This document shows, in pieces, positions 18,773 through 27,292 of a stretch of DNA of 64,000 nucleotides. This stretch comes from Verrucomicrobiaceae bacterium UBA2429 (GTDB taxonomy: Bacteria > Verrucomicrobiota > Verrucomicrobiia > Verrucomicrobiales > Verrucomicrobiaceae), in the NCBI GenBank assembly GCA_002343505.1, contig DDQZ01000094.1, forward strand, positions 2,295-66,294. The letters are read 5' to 3'. The translations under genes were made by a program, and so were the position numbers. The stretch's first letter is position 1. Every line of letters begins with the position of its first letter. The notes below the pieces were generated by a model. It was given only the letters and a program-made list of their open reading frames with translations. It was not told where the DNA came from and searched no databases.

Positions 18773-20173
18773 ATGAAAATCACCTTCTGCGGCGCGGCCG
18801 GCACCACCACAGGCTCCAAGCACCTCATCGAGATCAATGGCGCGCGAATCCTTCTGGACTGCGGCCTTTATCAGGGACGCCGCGCCGAGGCCCTCGAGCG
18901 CAACCGGCATTTCCCGTTCGACCCCGAGAAAATAGACGCCGTCATCCTCTCCCACGCCCACATAGACCACTGTGGAAACCTGCCCCACCTCTGCCGGCGC
19001 GGCTTCACCGGCAACATCCACAGCACCCCCGCCACGCGCGACCTGTGCAGCATCATGCTCCCCGATGCCGCCAAGATTCACGAAAACGACATCGCCTGGC
19101 TCAACCGCCACCGCAAACGCGACGATCTGCCCCTGCTCGAACCCAGCTACACCGTGCGCGACGCCGAGGAGTGCATGAGGCAGTTCGTCTCCGTCAGCTA
19201 CCAGCGCCCCATGACCGTGGCCGACGGCGTGCGCGCCACCTTCATTGACGCCGGCCATGTGCTCGGCTCCGCCCAGATCGTGCTCGACCTCGACGACCGC
19301 GAGACCGGCAGGAAAAGCCGCCTGCTCTTCAGCGGCGACATCGGCCGCCCCGACAACGACCTCCTGGAAAACCCCGCCCCCTGCGACGGCGTGGACATCG
19401 TCATCATGGAGAGCACCTACGGCGGACGCTGGCACGAGCAGAAAGCCGAGACCACCCACCACATCTGCCGCCTCATCCGCGAGATCCAGCAGCGCCGCTC
19501 CCGGCTCATCATCCCCGCCTTCGCCCTTGAGCGCACCCAGCAGCTCCTCTTCACGCTCGACAAGCTGCGCTCCGAAAACTGCTTCTCCCCCGTGCCCACC
19601 TTTGTGGACAGCCCCCTCGCCGTGCGCGCCACCGAGATCTTCCGCCTCCACCTCGAGGACCTCAAGCCCGCCGTGCGCGACGCCGTCTTCATGCGCCAGG
19701 ACCCCTTCGGCTTCGAGGGCCTGCGCCTCGTGCGCAGTGTGGACGAGTCCAAGGCCCTGAACAAGATCAAAGGCCCCGCCATCATCATCTCCGCCTCCGG
19801 CATGGCCGAAAGCGGGCGCATCCTCCACCACCTGCGCAACAACCTCGGCAGCTCGGACAACATCATCCTCTTCGTCGGCTACTGCGCCGAGAACACCCTC
19901 GGCTGGAAGTTGCGCAGCGGCCGCAAAAACGTCGGCATCCTCGGCGACGATTACGCCGTCCACGCGCAGATCGAGACGCTCGACTCCTTCTCCGGCCATG
20001 CCGACCACGATGAAATGCTCGCCTGGTTCGAGCGCGTCACCGGCCCGAAAAAGCGCGTCTTCCTCGTCCACGGCGAGCCCGACCGCGCCGGGGCCCTGCG
20101 CGCGGCCCTCGTCCAGCGCCACCCGGAGGAGGCCGTCGAAGTCGCCCGCCACCTCCAGGAAGTCAGCCTCTGA
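18773..20173 (+). CDS. Metallo-beta-lactamase/beta-CASP RNase-like protein
   Basis: 466 residues of the CPSF73/YSH1-like branch of MBL-fold RNA nucleases. The metal motif HAHIDHCG is at 61-68, further His/Asp ligands lie in [10 protein letters not shown] and SGDIGRPDN, the beta-CASP insert shows [13 protein letters not shown], and SGHADHDEM holds the final metal His (motif C region). It probably cleaves or trims RNA. The gene is divergent from the DUF1553 protein. Its last 95 bp, including the stop, are duplicated at 21803-21897, so integration of the intervening segment left this copy complete. Confidence 0.9.
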   Translation: MKITFCGAAGTTTGSKHLIEINGARILLDCGLYQGRRAEALERNRHFPFDPEKIDAVILSHAHIDHCGNLPHLCRRGFTGNIHSTPATRDLCSIMLPDAAKIHENDIAWLNRHRKRDDLPLLEPSYTVRDAEECMRQFVSVSYQRPMTVADGVRATFIDAGHVLGSAQIVLDLDDRETGRKSRLLFSGDIGRPDNDLLENPAPCDGVDIVIMESTYGGRWHEQKAETTHHICRLIREIQQRRSRLIIPAFALERTQQLLFTLDKLRSENCFSPVPTFVDSPLAVRATEIFRLHLEDLKPAVRDAVFMRQDPFGFEGLRLVRSVDESKALNKIKGPAIIISASGMAESGRILHHLRNNLGSSDNIILFVGYCAENTLGWKLRSGRKNVGILGDDYAVHAQIETLDSFSGHADHDEMLAWFERVTGPKKRVFLVHGEPDRAGALRAALVQRHPEEAVEVARHLQEVSL

Positions 20174-21726
20174 GCGCCCCCTTCGCAGGCGCACGTTATC
20201 CGGCTCGCAGAGAGCGATGCGGCAAGGAGGGCAGAAGACGGAAAACTGGAGCACTCACGGGTTGTCAAAATTCCGATGTCGTCCGCCGTGTAGTCAATGC
20301 CATCCGGGCCTGCGCTCCAGACGTCATACCCCGCATCGCTCCGTTTGGCTGGATAAGCATAGCGATACGGACGGCCCCATGAGTCTTTCGGCACTTCTTC
20401 GAGCAACTGAGTCCACCGATCTGGGACTGGTTCAGTCGCGGGTTTCTCCACCAGCGCTTGCAGCCCTTGCTCAGTGGAGGGGGGGAGCAGGCACCTGGCC
20501 TCGTACAACTGGAGTAAGGTTTGAAGATTACTGACGTCAAACTCGCAGGTCATAATCTTCGCCTGTTTCATATTGTCGGCCAAAGAATGCGCGGCAAGCA
20601 TGGAGACGGTCAGCACGAAGACAAGCGGCAAGCCTGTCGCTCCCAGCATCAAAACCAGTGAACCCCAGAGGCGCCCGGCGGAGGGAGGGCCCGCCGGATT
20701 GATCTGGATGGCCTGCAGCCTCTGCTTGCGCGCACGGCACCAGGCATTCTTGTAAAGAAGCAAAATAGCAAGACCAAACAGCAGCCCGGCACCCCCCATC
20801 GCCCAAGGATGCAGAAGAGACAAAAGACCGAATGCCGCGACCATGAGTGACTGCTGGAGCAGCACCAGCACCCAGGGCTTGTCCAGCGCTCTAACATCCC
20901 ATTGGGCATCGCCCACTTTCTCATGAACGAACGCGAGCGCCTCAGGGGGCACTGTGGCCGTGCCTTGCGGCACGCTGCCCAGCAACGACCGCACCTCGGA
21001 AACAAAGGACGATGCCTGCTCTGTCCAACGGAGCAAGCGAACCTCGTCGGCATCGCACCCCAGATGCTCCTGTAACCCCGCCTTCCAAGCGTGCTCCGGC
21101 TTGCTGGCATCAATGATGAAGACTGTGCGCTTGGCGCCAAAGACCTGCCACGCCAGCCTGATCTCATCAAGCACATGGGGTGTCACATCACGAATGTCTA
21201 TGAAGACCATGCGCGTCCGGGCAAAGGTGGCGAGAAGGCGGGCCATCCAGTTGTGGTCAGGCGCTACCATCTCAAACTGGCGGGAGCCGAGGTATTTCAG
21301 CCCGGTGATGAGGGGACTTATTAGAGTGACCCAAAATGAGGCGCGTTCCGCCGGAGGGCGTATGCCGCCCAGCCGCCAATCCTGCCCCATGGCGGCCTTT
21401 AGCCAGCCGCGCAGCTTGTCCGAGGAGGCATCGGAGCGGAAGGCGCGCAGGAACATCGCCAAGTCGGGAGTTGTGCGCTTTTTCTCCGTCATCAGCAGGC
21501 GGTAAGCCCCGAACGTCATCAATTGAATCGCTATCGGCATGCCGATGGCCAAGGCATACGCCAGATTGTCGCCTTCCAGCTCATCCCGTGTGACAATCAG
21601 TGGCAGGATGAAGCTTAGCACGGCCAACACCGTCGCCCAAGTAATGTATGAGACGGCAAAGCGGACAGAATCGAGAAGTGGTGTGCAGCGTGCAAGCAAG
21701 GCGGATGTCTCCGATATAGGTCTCAT
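19951..21726 (-). CDS. Membrane protein with GspG-like C-terminal domain (cargo gene, probably frameshifted end)
   Basis: 591 residues as read, not a family I can name. From the ATG at 21726: two N-terminal membrane helices (about 22-45 and 55-77); a soluble Rossmann-like domain (about 85-235: [37 protein letters not shown]); membrane helices near 284-325 and 352-378; then residues 388-487 resemble the mature GspG pseudopilin, ending [19 protein letters not shown]. The rest (488-591) is antisense to the RNase gene and implausible. One extra base at about 20270 would give DDIGNFDNP and a TGA at 20254-20256, a normal GspG-like end, so a frameshift is likely. Function unknown. Confidence 0.6.
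   Translation of the reverse strand: MRPISETSALLARCTPLLDSVRFAVSYITWATVLAVLSFILPLIVTRDELEGDNLAYALAIGMPIAIQLMTFGAYRLLMTEKKRTTPDLAMFLRAFRSDASSDKLRGWLKAAMGQDWRLGGIRPPAERASFWVTLISPLITGLKYLGSRQFEMVAPDHNWMARLLATFARTRMVFIDIRDVTPHVLDEIRLAWQVFGAKRTVFIIDASKPEHAWKAGLQEHLGCDADEVRLLRWTEQASSFVSEVRSLLGSVPQGTATVPPEALAFVHEKVGDAQWDVRALDKPWVLVLLQQSLMVAAFGLLSLLHPWAMGGAGLLFGLAILLLYKNAWCRARKQRLQAIQINPAGPPSAGRLWGSLVLMLGATGLPLVFVLTVSMLAAHSLADNMKQAKIMTCEFDVSNLQTLLQLYEARCLLPPSTEQGLQALVEKPATEPVPDRWTQLLEEVPKDSWGRPYRYAYPAKRSDAGYDVWSAGPDGIDYTADDIGILTTRECSSFPSSALLAASLSASRITCACEGGAQRLTSWRWRATSTASSGWRWTRAARRAPARSGSPWTRKTRFFGPVTRSNQASISSWSAWPEKESSVSICAWTA
20079..20173 (+). repeat. 95-bp direct repeat, copy 1 (3' end of MBL RNase gene)
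   Basis: These 95 bp form the last 31 codons and stop of the RNase gene. They recur at 21803-21897 in the same orientation with two differences (20091 G against 21815 A; 20126 G against 21850 A). Confidence 0.95.
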
Positions 21727-21897
21727 GTCAGGTTTCCAATCAGCGAATGCCCGGATAAATCTCAAACTGTATTTGGGATGGAACCGGCGTGAGCGCCCTC
21801 CTCCGACCGCGCCGAGGCCCTGCGCGCGGCCCTCGTCCAGCGCCACCCGAAGGAGGCCGTCGAAGTCGCCCGCCACCTCCAGGAAGTCAGCCTCTGA
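20174..21897. mobile_element. Inserted 1,724-bp segment with one cargo gene
   Basis: The segment from the end of repeat copy 1 to the end of copy 2 looks like an insertion. Removing it would leave the RNase stop 6-7 bp from the stop of the convergent oxidoreductase gene, a tight arrangement like others in this window. By eye it is less GC-rich than its flanks. It holds one minus-strand gene and no integrase or transposase. Integration at a gene 3' end with restoration of the end resembles site-specific integration, but the agent is not visible; recombination between duplicated ends is the alternative. Confidence 0.65.
21803..21897 (+). repeat. 95-bp direct repeat, copy 2
   Basis: Duplicate of the RNase gene's 3' end (93 of 95 bp identical), with no start or upstream coding sequence. 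It ends 6 bp before the stop of the FAD oxidoreductase on the other strand, as the true gene end would have done before insertion. Confidence 0.95.
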
Positions 21898-21903
21898 CGG
21901 ATT

Positions 21904-23181
21904 TCACCACGGCTCCCGCCCGAGCAGGTCGCGGCAGAGGTGGACGGCGGACATGAAGCCGTCCTCGTGGAAGCCGTGGCGGAACCAGGCGCCGCAGTAG
22001 TAGGTGGTCTGGTCCGGGCCGAGGCGGTTCAGCCCGGACAGGCGTTTTTGCGCGTCCACGGCGCGGAGGTCGAAAAGCGGGTGCTCGTAGTGGATGCGGC
22101 GGAGGACTTTGGCGGGGTTGATCTCATCGGCGGCGTTGATGCTGACGAAGTAGTTCTTCTTGTCGGAGACGCCCTGCAGGGAGTTCATCCAGTAATGCGT
22201 GCTGGGGTCCGGGCGGCCCTCGGCGTCGAGCGCCACGCGGTAGTTCCAGGAGGCCCAACAGCGGCGGGTTTTGGGCATGAAGGACTCGTCGGTGTGCAGG
22301 GTGGCGGTGTTTGGCTGGTATTTGAAGCAGCCGAGCAGCTCCGCCTCTAGCGGGGTGGGGTCCGCCAGCAGGGCGAGCGACTGCGGGGCGTGGCCGGCGA
22401 GAATGACTTTGTCGAAGCATTCGGGCGCACCCTCGCGCGGATGGACCCAGGCTTTGCCCTCCCGCCTCTCGACGCGGGCCACGGGGGTGCGGAGGCGGAT
22501 GCGGTCGGCGAAAGGCGGGATGATTTTGCGCACATAAGCGCGCGCGCCGTCCACCACGGTCCACCAGGGGTGGCGCGTCTCCATGCCGAGGAAGCCGTGG
22601 TTGAACCAGAAGCGCATGAGCGTCTTGGCGGGGAACTCGAGCATGAGATCGGGCGGCGTGGACCAGACGGCGGAGCCCATGGGGATGATGTAGAGGTCCA
22701 GGAAATCCCGCCCGTAACCGCGCGCGGCCACATACTCGCGCAGCGTCATGCGGTCGAAGGCGGGGTCGTCGAGGGCGGCGGCGGTCTCCTGGTTGAAGCG
22801 GTGGATTTTGAGGACGAAGCTCCAGAATCGCGGGCTGGCGAGGTTTTTGCGCTGGCCGAAGACCTTGCCGAGGCTGCCGCCGTTCCATTCATAGCCGGTG
22901 GGCAGGTGCTTGAGGCTGAAGGACATGTCCGTGCGCTTGGTCTCCACGCGGAGCTCGCGGAAAAGGCGGCAGAGCAGGGGATAGGTCTGGTGGTTGAAGA
23001 CCATGAAGCCGGTGTCAATGGGCACCTCCCGCCCGTCCTCGTCCACGGTGACGGTGTGGGTGTGGCCGCCGATGTGGTCGTTCTGCTCGAAGAGGGTGAG
23101 ATCGAAGCGCTCATGGAGAAAATGAGCACAGCCGAGGCCGGAAATGCCGGTGCCTATGATGGCGAGACGGGGACGTTGCAT
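21904..23181 (-). CDS. FAD-dependent amine oxidase-like oxidoreductase
   Basis: 425 residues. The N-terminal dinucleotide fold has GTGISGLGCAHFL (residues 10-22) and FEQNDHIGGHTHTV; the C-terminus has YYCGAWFRHGFHEDG, the second FAD contact. It belongs to the group of NAD(P)-binding/FAD amine-oxidase-like proteins that often accompany DUF1365 and cyclopropane-fatty-acid synthase genes, where a role in lipid modification is suspected. No such partners are adjacent here, so that role is only family inference. The reading frame is intact. Confidence 0.85.
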   Translation of the reverse strand: MQRPRLAIIGTGISGLGCAHFLHERFDLTLFEQNDHIGGHTHTVTVDEDGREVPIDTGFMVFNHQTYPLLCRLFRELRVETKRTDMSFSLKHLPTGYEWNGGSLGKVFGQRKNLASPRFWSFVLKIHRFNQETAAALDDPAFDRMTLREYVAARGYGRDFLDLYIIPMGSAVWSTPPDLMLEFPAKTLMRFWFNHGFLGMETRHPWWTVVDGARAYVRKIIPPFADRIRLRTPVARVERREGKAWVHPREGAPECFDKVILAGHAPQSLALLADPTPLEAELLGCFKYQPNTATLHTDESFMPKTRRCWASWNYRVALDAEGRPDPSTHYWMNSLQGVSDKKNYFVSINAADEINPAKVLRRIHYEHPLFDLRAVDAQKRLSGLNRLGPDQTTYYCGAWFRHGFHEDGFMSAVHLCRDLLGREPW

Positions 23182-23338
23182 GGGAGCGGAGTGGGGCCGC
23201 TCCGGGATGGCGCGGACAGATGGGAGTCAATTCGCCGCGCGCGTGGAAATGGATTCCTGGAAATCCGCGCGTGTTTCGAGCCCGTCCCAAGGTGTGCGGG
23301 CAAGAATGCGCGCGGCCTGCCGTTCCTTCCCGCTCTTT

Positions 23339-24199
23339 ATGAAACACGCCCTGCTGTTCGCCTCCCTCGCCCTCACCCTCCATGCCGCCCCTCTAGATGA
23401 TCAGTATGTGCTTGGCCCCGACTCGCAGGTGCAGCCCGGCGTGCCGCAGGGGAAGGTGACGCAGATGCCGGCGTGGACGGATTCAAAAATATTCCCCGGG
23501 ACAACGCGCGACTGGTGGGTGTATGTGCCGGCGCAGTATGCGAAGGACAAGCCCGCCGCCGTGATGGTGTTTTGCGATGGCGCGGGCTTTGTGAAACCGG
23601 ACGGCCAGTTCCGCGCGCCGGTGGTTTTTGACAATCTCATCGCCAAAGGGGAGATGCCAGTGACGATCGGCATCTTCATCCAGCCCGGCACTTTCCCCAC
23701 CAGCCAGCCGGGCGCCAAGCCGCGCAGCAACCGCAGCTTCGAGTATGATTCCCTGGGCGATCTCTACGCGCGCTTCCTGCTGGAGGAAATCCTGCCCGCC
23801 GCGGCCAAAGACCACAACCTCAGCACCGACCCCGAGATGCGCGCCATCTGCGGCAACAGCAGCGGCGGCATTTGCGCCTTCACCGTGGCGTGGGAGCGGC
23901 CGGACGCCTTCCGCAATGTGGTCAGCCACATCGGCAGCTTCACCAACATCCGCGGCGGCCATGTCTATCCCGCGCTCATCCGCAAGGCGGACAAGAAGCC
24001 GCTCAAGGTCTTCCTCCAGGAGGGCAGCAACGACCTCGACAACCAGTTCGGCAACTGGCCGCTGGCCAACCAGGACATGGCCGCCGCGCTGAAGTTCGCC
24101 GGCTACGACCACAAGCTCGTCATGGGCGAGGGCACCCACAACGGCAGGCACGGCGCCGCCATTTTCCCCGACACCATGCGCTGGCTGTGGGCCAAGTGA
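23339..24199 (+). CDS. Secreted esterase (esterase D/ferulic acid esterase-like)
   Basis: 286 residues with a signal peptide starting at the ATG at 23339 (MKHALLFASLALTLHA). The alpha/beta-hydrolase fold is shown by VMVFCDGAGFVK and by the nucleophile elbow GNSSGG; an acid and a His (GTHNGRHG near the C-terminus) complete the triad. It resembles the esterase D family (PF00756) widespread in Verrucomicrobia for removing acyl decorations from plant or algal polysaccharides; specificity is unknown. The lactonase-like gene follows after 48 bp on the same strand, probably in one operon. Confidence 0.85.
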   Translation: MKHALLFASLALTLHAAPLDDQYVLGPDSQVQPGVPQGKVTQMPAWTDSKIFPGTTRDWWVYVPAQYAKDKPAAVMVFCDGAGFVKPDGQFRAPVVFDNLIAKGEMPVTIGIFIQPGTFPTSQPGAKPRSNRSFEYDSLGDLYARFLLEEILPAAAKDHNLSTDPEMRAICGNSSGGICAFTVAWERPDAFRNVVSHIGSFTNIRGGHVYPALIRKADKKPLKVFLQEGSNDLDNQFGNWPLANQDMAAALKFAGYDHKLVMGEGTHNGRHGAAIFPDTMRWLWAK

Positions 24200-24247
24200 G
24201 GGCTTGCTTTTGATTTTCCAGTCTCATTGATTCCTCCCCCTGCCACT

Positions 24248-25123
24248 ATGAAAGCCGCCTTTTTCACTTTCGCGCTGCTCGCCGCGCCTCTCGCCGCCCA
24301 GGACACCTCCCTTCACGAATACCTCATCGAGGGCGAGGACTGGAAGGAGGCCGCCTCGGGCTATGAATTCACCGACGGCCTCTGCAATGACGCGGCGGGG
24401 AACCTCTACTTCACCGATGTCAAAGCCGGCAAGGGCATCTACAAGCTGGACGCCGCCACGGGCGCGACGAGCCTTTTCCTCGACAACCTGCCGGGCATCA
24501 GCGGCCTGCACATCGGGCCGGACGGGCGCTTTTACGCCTGCCACAACCGCGAGCAGCGCGTCATCGCCATCAGCATGAAGGGGGAGGTGGAGGTGCTCGT
24601 CACCGGTGTGAAGTGCAACGACCTCGTGGTCAGCAAAAAGGGCCACGTTTATTTCACCGAGACGCCCACGCAGCGCGTCCACTGGATCACGCCGGACAAA
24701 AAGCACGCCGTGGCCGACGAGGGCCGCGTGGTGAAGCCCAACGGCATCACCCTCTCCGCCGACGAGGCCACGCTGGCCGTCTCCGAGCACGGCGGCAAGC
24801 ATGTGTGGGCGTGGCAGATCCAGGAAGACGGCAGCCTCACGGCGGGCGCTCCCTTCATGACCATGTGGCTGCCCGTGGGCAAGGAGGCCGCGGCGGGTGA
24901 CGGCTCCACGACCGAGTCAAAGGGGCGCTACTTTGTCACCACCGAGCTGGGCGTGCAGATCTTCGACCCCGCCGGGCGCCTGGCGGGCATCATCCGCAAG
25001 CCGGTGGCCGATGGCAAGGTGGTCAGCGTCGGCTTCGGCGGCAAAGACCACGACATCCTCTATGTGGCCGCCGGAAAGAGCATTTACGGGCGCAGGGTGA
25101 AGGTCAGCGGCTACTTCCGCTGA
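24248..25123 (+). CDS. Secreted SMP-30/gluconolactonase-like beta-propeller
   Basis: 291 residues from the ATG at 24248, which starts a signal peptide (MKAAFFTFALLAAPLAAQ). Six-bladed propeller repeats of the SMP-30/gluconolaconase/LRE-like family are visible: TDGLCNDAAGNLYFTD, ISGLHIGPDGRFYAC, VKPNGITLSADEATLAVSE. The metal-binding Glu and Asn/Asp of the family fit E, N (PNGI) and D positions. The likely role is hydrolysis of a sugar lactone outside the cytoplasm, in line with the esterase upstream. Substrate unknown. Confidence 0.85.
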   Translation: MKAAFFTFALLAAPLAAQDTSLHEYLIEGEDWKEAASGYEFTDGLCNDAAGNLYFTDVKAGKGIYKLDAATGATSLFLDNLPGISGLHIGPDGRFYACHNREQRVIAISMKGEVEVLVTGVKCNDLVVSKKGHVYFTETPTQRVHWITPDKKHAVADEGRVVKPNGITLSADEATLAVSEHGGKHVWAWQIQEDGSLTAGAPFMTMWLPVGKEAAAGDGSTTESKGRYFVTTELGVQIFDPAGRLAGIIRKPVADGKVVSVGFGGKDHDILYVAAGKSIYGRRVKVSGYFR

Positions 25124-25213
25124 GCCGCGCGCCTCTGTCCGCGCCTGCCAGGGCGTTTCCATACGATGTCACAAGCTGCTGAGTGCGGGGGGCTGGTGAA
25201 AACACGCGCTTTA

Positions 25214-25227
25214 CAAGCTAAAGCTTG
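25214..25227. repeat. Small palindrome with CTAAAG centre
   Basis: CAAGCT-AA-AGCTTG is a perfect 6-bp-arm palindrome around AA, with the same centre (CTAAAG) and loop as the 16-bp palindrome at 8685-8718. It stands in the otherwise featureless stretch 25124-25419, in which I see no supported gene. Confidence 0.6.
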
Positions 25228-25419
25228 AACTCCAACGAGCTGCGCTTGCGCATGAAAACGCCCTGCCGCGCCTGCATCCGGCGGCAGGAAAGTCTTGCCG
25301 GCGGTTCCGGCATCTTTTATGCTGAAAACAGAATTCGTGGAGGGCGCGCGCGCTTTCCATCCGCTCTTTGCCAGACTCCTCCTTTCGCCGCGCCGGGCAC
25401 GGTCCGGGCGGCAGACTTT

Positions 25420-25595
25420 CCTGCGGTGTTCGTCATCAAGACGCAGTGGCCCGGCCCGTTTCAATGACACCGGGAGCACGGCGGCCTGGATGTCATGTCA
25501 TGCCTTCACTGGAAGACAGCGCCCTTGTCCGCCGGCACCCACCTCGTCGCCTTTGGGATACGAGAGCCCTCGTCTTGGACGGCACAGGCGGGTCA
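25420..25595 (+). ncRNA. ssrS: Probable 6S RNA
   Basis: No coding frame is supported here, yet an intrinsic terminator follows. The 3' half reads GGCACCCACCTCG...GGGATACGAGAGCCC...GGACGGCAC, the pattern of the 6S 3' strand. A closing stem can be drawn: CAAGACG (25437-25443) with CGTCTTG (25571-25577) perfectly, continued outwards by GTG-T-TC-GTC with GACGGCAC using bulges, and inwards by AG-GG with CCCT. The total of about 175 nt matches 6S RNA, which binds sigma-70 RNA polymerase in stationary phase. The assignment is by hand folding and memory of the family pattern; ends are approximate. Confidence 0.5.
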
Positions 25596-25596
25596 C

Positions 25597-25634
25597 AAAA
25601 GCGTCCCGGTTTTCCGGGGCGCTTTTCTTTTTTT
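25597..25634 (+). terminator. Rho-independent terminator
   Basis: AAAAGCGTCCCGG-TTTT-CCGGGGCGCTTTT forms a 13-bp stem (one G-T pair) with a TTTT loop, followed by CTTTTTTT. It ends the probable 6S RNA transcript and faces the end of fmt on the other strand. Confidence 0.85.
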
Positions 25635-25672
25635 CGCGCCTGCCCAACTCCGCGCCTGCCACGCGGCGCGGC

Positions 25673-26614
25673 TCAGCGCAGCAGCGTTCCCGGCTGCATG
25701 GGGTGGCCGCGCAGGAAGTCGGAGGCGGGCAGGCGTTTTCCGCCCTCGGCCTGGACTTCATCGAGCCGGAGGAAACCCCGGCCGCAGGCAATGACGAGGC
25801 CGTTTTTGGGGTCGGCGCTCAGGAGCGTGCCGGGAGCGGGGCAGGCGCCGGCTTCGGGGATGGCGGTGGCGCGGTGGATTTTGAGTGTGGCGGGCTTTTC
25901 ACCGCCGGTCTGGGTGAAGGTGCCCGGCCAGGGCTGGTAGGCGCGGATGAGGCGCTCGAGCTCGGACGCGGGGCGGGTCCAGTCGAGGCGGCCGTCCTCG
26001 CGGCGCAGCTTGCCGCAGTGGGTGGCGAGGGCGGCGTCCTGGGGGATGCGCGGCGCTTTGCCGGACTCGATGAGATCAAGGGCGCGCTCCAGGGCCGCGG
26101 GCGCCAGGGCGGCGAGGCGGTCGTGCAGGCTGCCGCCGGTGTCGGTGGCGAGGATGGGGGTGCGCTCCATGAGCAGGATGTCGCCGGTGTCGAGACCCTC
26201 GTCCATATGCATGACGGTGATGCCGGTCTCGCTGTCGCCCTCCCGGATGGCGGCCTGGATGGGGCTGGCACCGCGGTGGCGGGGCAGGAGGGAGGCGTGC
26301 AGATTCAGGCAGCCGTGGCGCGGGACGCGCAGCACTTCGGGGGAGAGAAGCTGGCCGTAGGCGGCGACGATGGCGGCATCGGCCTGGAAGGCGCGCAGTT
26401 CCTCAATGGCGTGGCGGATTTTCACCGGCTGGAGCACGGGCAGCCCGGCCTCGATGGCGCGCACTTTGACTTGCGGCGGCGTGAGCACAAGCTTCCGCCC
26501 GGCGGGCTTGTCGGGCTGGGTGACGACGGCGGCAAGCTCGTGTCCTGAAGCGCGGATGAGCCAGTCGAGGGCGGGGAGGCCGATGTCGCCGGTGCCGATG
26601 AAAATGAGGCGCAT
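25673..26614 (-). CDS. fmt: Methionyl-tRNA formyltransferase
   Basis: 313 residues, the usual length. It formylates Met-tRNA(fMet) using 10-formyl-tetrahydrofolate before translation initiation. Signatures: IFIGTGDIGLPALDWL at the N-terminus, the catalytic region NLHASLLPRHRGASPI (Asn, His), ITVMHMDEGLDTGDIL (Asp), and the C-terminal tRNA-binding OB domain (IRAYQPWPGTF). The stop is 38 bp from the end of the 6S terminator on the opposite strand. The adenylate kinase-like gene lies 15 bp upstream on the same strand. Confidence 0.97.
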   Translation of the reverse strand: MRLIFIGTGDIGLPALDWLIRASGHELAAVVTQPDKPAGRKLVLTPPQVKVRAIEAGLPVLQPVKIRHAIEELRAFQADAAIVAAYGQLLSPEVLRVPRHGCLNLHASLLPRHRGASPIQAAIREGDSETGITVMHMDEGLDTGDILLMERTPILATDTGGSLHDRLAALAPAALERALDLIESGKAPRIPQDAALATHCGKLRREDGRLDWTRPASELERLIRAYQPWPGTFTQTGGEKPATLKIHRATAIPEAGACPAPGTLLSADPKNGLVIACGRGFLRLDEVQAEGGKRLPASDFLRGHPMQPGTLLR

Positions 26615-26629
26615 GGGGCGGGTGCGGGG

Positions 26630-27262
26630 TCACACATTCATGCGCTCGATCTCCTGCCAGGCGGGGAGCTGGAGGACGTGGCCGAGGATGTCGTGCATGA
26701 CACGGGCGGGTGACTGGCTGGCGTCTATGTTGACGACGCGCGCGCCGGCGTAGTGTTCGAGGATGGGCTTGGTCTCGGCCTCGTAAGTGGCGAAGCGGTT
26801 CTGGATGACGGCCTCGCTGGCGTCGTCGAAGCGGTTGTCCTTGAGCGCGCGTTTGCGCAGGCGGCGCGCCAGCTCGGCGCGGTCGGGGCAGGAAAGGTGG
26901 AAGACTTTGAGCACCTCGATGTCGGCCTCCATGAGGCGGGCCTGCTCGACGTTGCGCGGGATGCCGTCGAGGACGAGGAGGTCAATCTCCGGCTTGAAGG
27001 CATGGCTGTCCACGCGCTGGGTGATGTTCGCGCGCCAGAGGGCGACGGTGACATCATCCGGCACCAGCTCGCCGCGGCTGGAGTATTGGACGAATTTCTG
27101 GCCGAGCGGGGTGCGGGTGTCCAGGGAGCGGAAGACGTCCCCGCAGGCCAGGTGGTGAAACCGCGGGATTTGGCCCAGGACCAGGCCCTGCGTGCCTTTG
27201 CCGCTGCCGGGGGCGCCGAGGATGAGGAGGGTGCGGAAACGTGCTTTTGCTGAGTCAGCCAT
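26630..27262 (-). CDS. Adenylate kinase-like nucleoside monophosphate kinase
   Basis: 210 residues from the ATG at 27262. P-loop GAPGSGKGT at residues 16-24, NMP-binding LACGDVFRS, and LDGIPRNVEQA with Asp/Arg contacts match adenylate kinase. The lid segment is short (RLRKRALKDNRFDDA) and shows no zinc cysteines. LDGIPRN differs from the standard LDGFPR, so this may be a diverged, possibly second, adenylate kinase rather than the housekeeping Adk. Expected reaction: NMP + ATP to NDP + ADP. It lies between fmt and a glycosyltransferase gene on one strand. Confidence 0.8.
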   Translation of the reverse strand: MADSAKARFRTLLILGAPGSGKGTQGLVLGQIPRFHHLACGDVFRSLDTRTPLGQKFVQYSSRGELVPDDVTVALWRANITQRVDSHAFKPEIDLLVLDGIPRNVEQARLMEADIEVLKVFHLSCPDRAELARRLRKRALKDNRFDDASEAVIQNRFATYEAETKPILEHYAGARVVNIDASQSPARVMHDILGHVLQLPAWQEIERMNV

Positions 27263-27292
27263 GAGGTCATGGCATAGCACGTCACGCGCCTG

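Noticed and set aside
16295..20254. Very long minus-strand open frame of over 1,300 codons
   Set aside because: Only the part to 18631 is a real protein (DUF1549/DUF1553); the rest is antisense to the RNase gene and has no start or homology of its own.
25420..25595. SRP RNA or tmRNA instead of 6S
   Set aside because: No GGAAG...AGCAG-type SRP loop and no tRNA-like ends were seen.
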